5,218 nt of DNA, taken from Candidatus Melainabacteria bacterium GWA2_34_9. Lineage in GTDB: Bacteria; Cyanobacteriota; Vampirovibrionia; Gastranaerophilales; UBA9971. A program made the translations under genes and the position numbers. Positions within the stretch are counted from its first letter, which is position 1. Each line of letters opens with the position of its first letter. A model generated the notes under the pieces. That model was given only the letters and a program-made list of their open reading frames with translations, was not told where the DNA came from and made no database searches. Where the stretch lies: contig MFRJ01000013.1 in the NCBI GenBank assembly GCA_001784535.1, positions 3,537 to 8,754 on the forward strand, read 5' to 3'. Below are positions 4,355-5,218 of the stretch, piece by piece.

Positions 4355-5218
4355 GTGCTTCAGGCTGGAATCGTGGGCTTACCAAACGTAGGAAAATCAA
4401 CTTTATTTAACGCTTTAACATCAAGCAAAAAAGCAGAATCCGCTAATTATCCGTTTTGTACAATCGAACCCAATAAAGGTGTTGTCATTGTACCGGATGA
4501 AAGACTGCAAATCCTTCAAAACCTTGTAAAAACAACTGTGGTAATCCCAACCGCAGTAGAATTTTATGATATAGCCGGACTTGTAAAAGGTGCAAGCAAA
4601 GGCGAAGGTCTTGGAAACCAATTTTTAGGACATATAAGAGAAGTTGATGCCATAATTCAGGTGGTAAGATGTTTTGAAGATGAAAACACCATCCACGTTT
4701 CAGGAAAAATTGACCCCGTAAGCGATATAGAAACAATAAATCTTGAACTTGCTATGGCTGATCTTTCTACTGTTGAAAAAAGAAAAGAAAAAGTTCAGAA
4801 AAACCTCAAAGCCAGAGATAAAGATGCAATAATCGAAGATCCTGCTCTTGATAAGCTTCTTAAATTCTTGAACGAAGGAAAACCTTTTTCTATAGACTTA
4901 TTCACCGAAGAAGAAATCCCTTTCGTTAAAAATCTTCATCTTTTATCTGTCAAACCTGTTATTTACGCTGCGAATGTTTCGGAAGATGATCTTGTAGCAG
5001 GCGGAAACGATTTTGTAAAACAGGTTGAAGAATATGCCAAAACTCACGGCGCCGAAGTCGTTGTAATTAGCGCGCAAATAGAATCCGAGCTGGTAGATCT
5101 CGGACCGGAACAGGCAAAAGAATTTCTTCAGGAATTAGGTGTTACTGATAGCGGTACAGAAAGAATGATAAGAAAGGTTTATGACCTTCTAAAACTTAGA
5201 ACCTACTTTACCGCGGGA
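4355..5218 (+). CDS. ychF: YchF, Obg-family ATPase, 3' end cut by the window
   Basis: 288 codons are present of a usual length near 363-365. Start GTG 4355 gives VLQAGIVGLPNVGKST, the expected N-terminus, with AAAGG at 4340-4344; no in-frame ATG lies nearby upstream. P-loop G8-LPNVGKST (8-16), PFCTIEPN switch region (33-40), D72-IAGLVKGASKGEGLGNQFL (72-91) and N207-VSE (207-210) are visible. YchF proteins carry NxxE instead of NKxD, which goes with ATP rather than GTP preference. An inserted helical region at about 130-190 corresponds to the family coiled coil (EKRKEKVQKNLKARD). The visible part ends at KLRTYFTAG, where the TGS domain begins. YchF/OLA1 proteins associate with ribosomes and affect translation and stress responses. 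The N-terminal wording is close to cyanobacterial YchF. It appears to be transcribed from its own promoter behind a long hairpin leader. Confidence 0.96.
   Translation, partial: MLQAGIVGLPNVGKSTLFNALTSSKKAESANYPFCTIEPNKGVVIVPDERLQILQNLVKTTVVIPTAVEFYDIAGLVKGASKGEGLGNQFLGHIREVDAIIQVVRCFEDENTIHVSGKIDPVSDIETINLELAMADLSTVEKRKEKVQKNLKARDKDAIIEDPALDKLLKFLNEGKPFSIDLFTEEEIPFVKNLHLLSVKPVIYAANVSEDDLVAGGNDFVKQVEEYAKTHGAEVVVISAQIESELVDLGPEQAKEFLQELGVTDSGTERMIRKVYDLLKLRTYFTAG

Noticed and set aside
4421..4736. Two minus-strand open frames inside ychF
   Set aside because: Antisense shadows of a highly conserved gene.

Overview
The window is AT-rich and bacterial, uses the standard genetic code, and its genes carry strong Shine-Dalgarno (SD) sites. 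Its mix of a type IV prepilin-like surface protein with Lcl/DUF1566 domains, a TspO-family protein, several tiny membrane or helix-turn-helix (HTH) proteins, and a YchF whose N-terminus (VLQAGIVGLPNVGKST) reads like cyanobacterial YchF points to an uncultured gut-type member of the Cyanobacteria/Melainabacteria lineage, such as Gastranaerophilales. That assignment is an inference from gene style; no rRNA or marker set is present.

Layout. Bases 1-105 are an AT-rich leader with three copies of TTAAAAGTT. A 729-residue plus-strand gene (106-2295) follows. Its first ~58 residues look like a complete small Cro/C1-type HTH protein, joined in frame to a textbook prepilin cleavage/methylation motif, a cysteine-rich exported body and two tandem Lcl/DUF1566 domains. 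Facing it on the minus strand is a two-gene unit of tiny membrane proteins (2687-2315). The upstream gene has a one-base frame disruption beside a possible -1 slippery heptamer. The downstream gene encodes only 35 residues and its SD overlaps the upstream stop. A plus-strand tspO-family gene (2769-3293) diverges from this unit, and a 59-residue unknown gene on the minus strand (3481-3302) converges on tspO.

Bases 3519-3660 are a MITE-like nested palindrome with perfect outer (15 bp) and inner (17 bp) arms, equal 29-bp spacers and a possible AACT target duplication. A small free-standing HTH gene (3818-4024) is bracketed by two pairs of direct repeats with 20- and 21-bp periods. The following 330-bp gap holds an extended -10 promoter and a perfect 58-bp palindrome with no loop. 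The window then runs into ychF (GTG start at 4355), cut by the window edge after 288 codons.

The most notable point is the HTH-prepilin fusion. The prepilin leader faces the cytoplasm and is cut off by prepilin peptidase, so processing would release a DNA-binding-like domain into the cytoplasm. This could couple pilin maturation to transcription. An internal TTG start at the junction is an alternative that would yield an ordinary short-leader prepilin. The remaining genes do not form an obvious single pathway.
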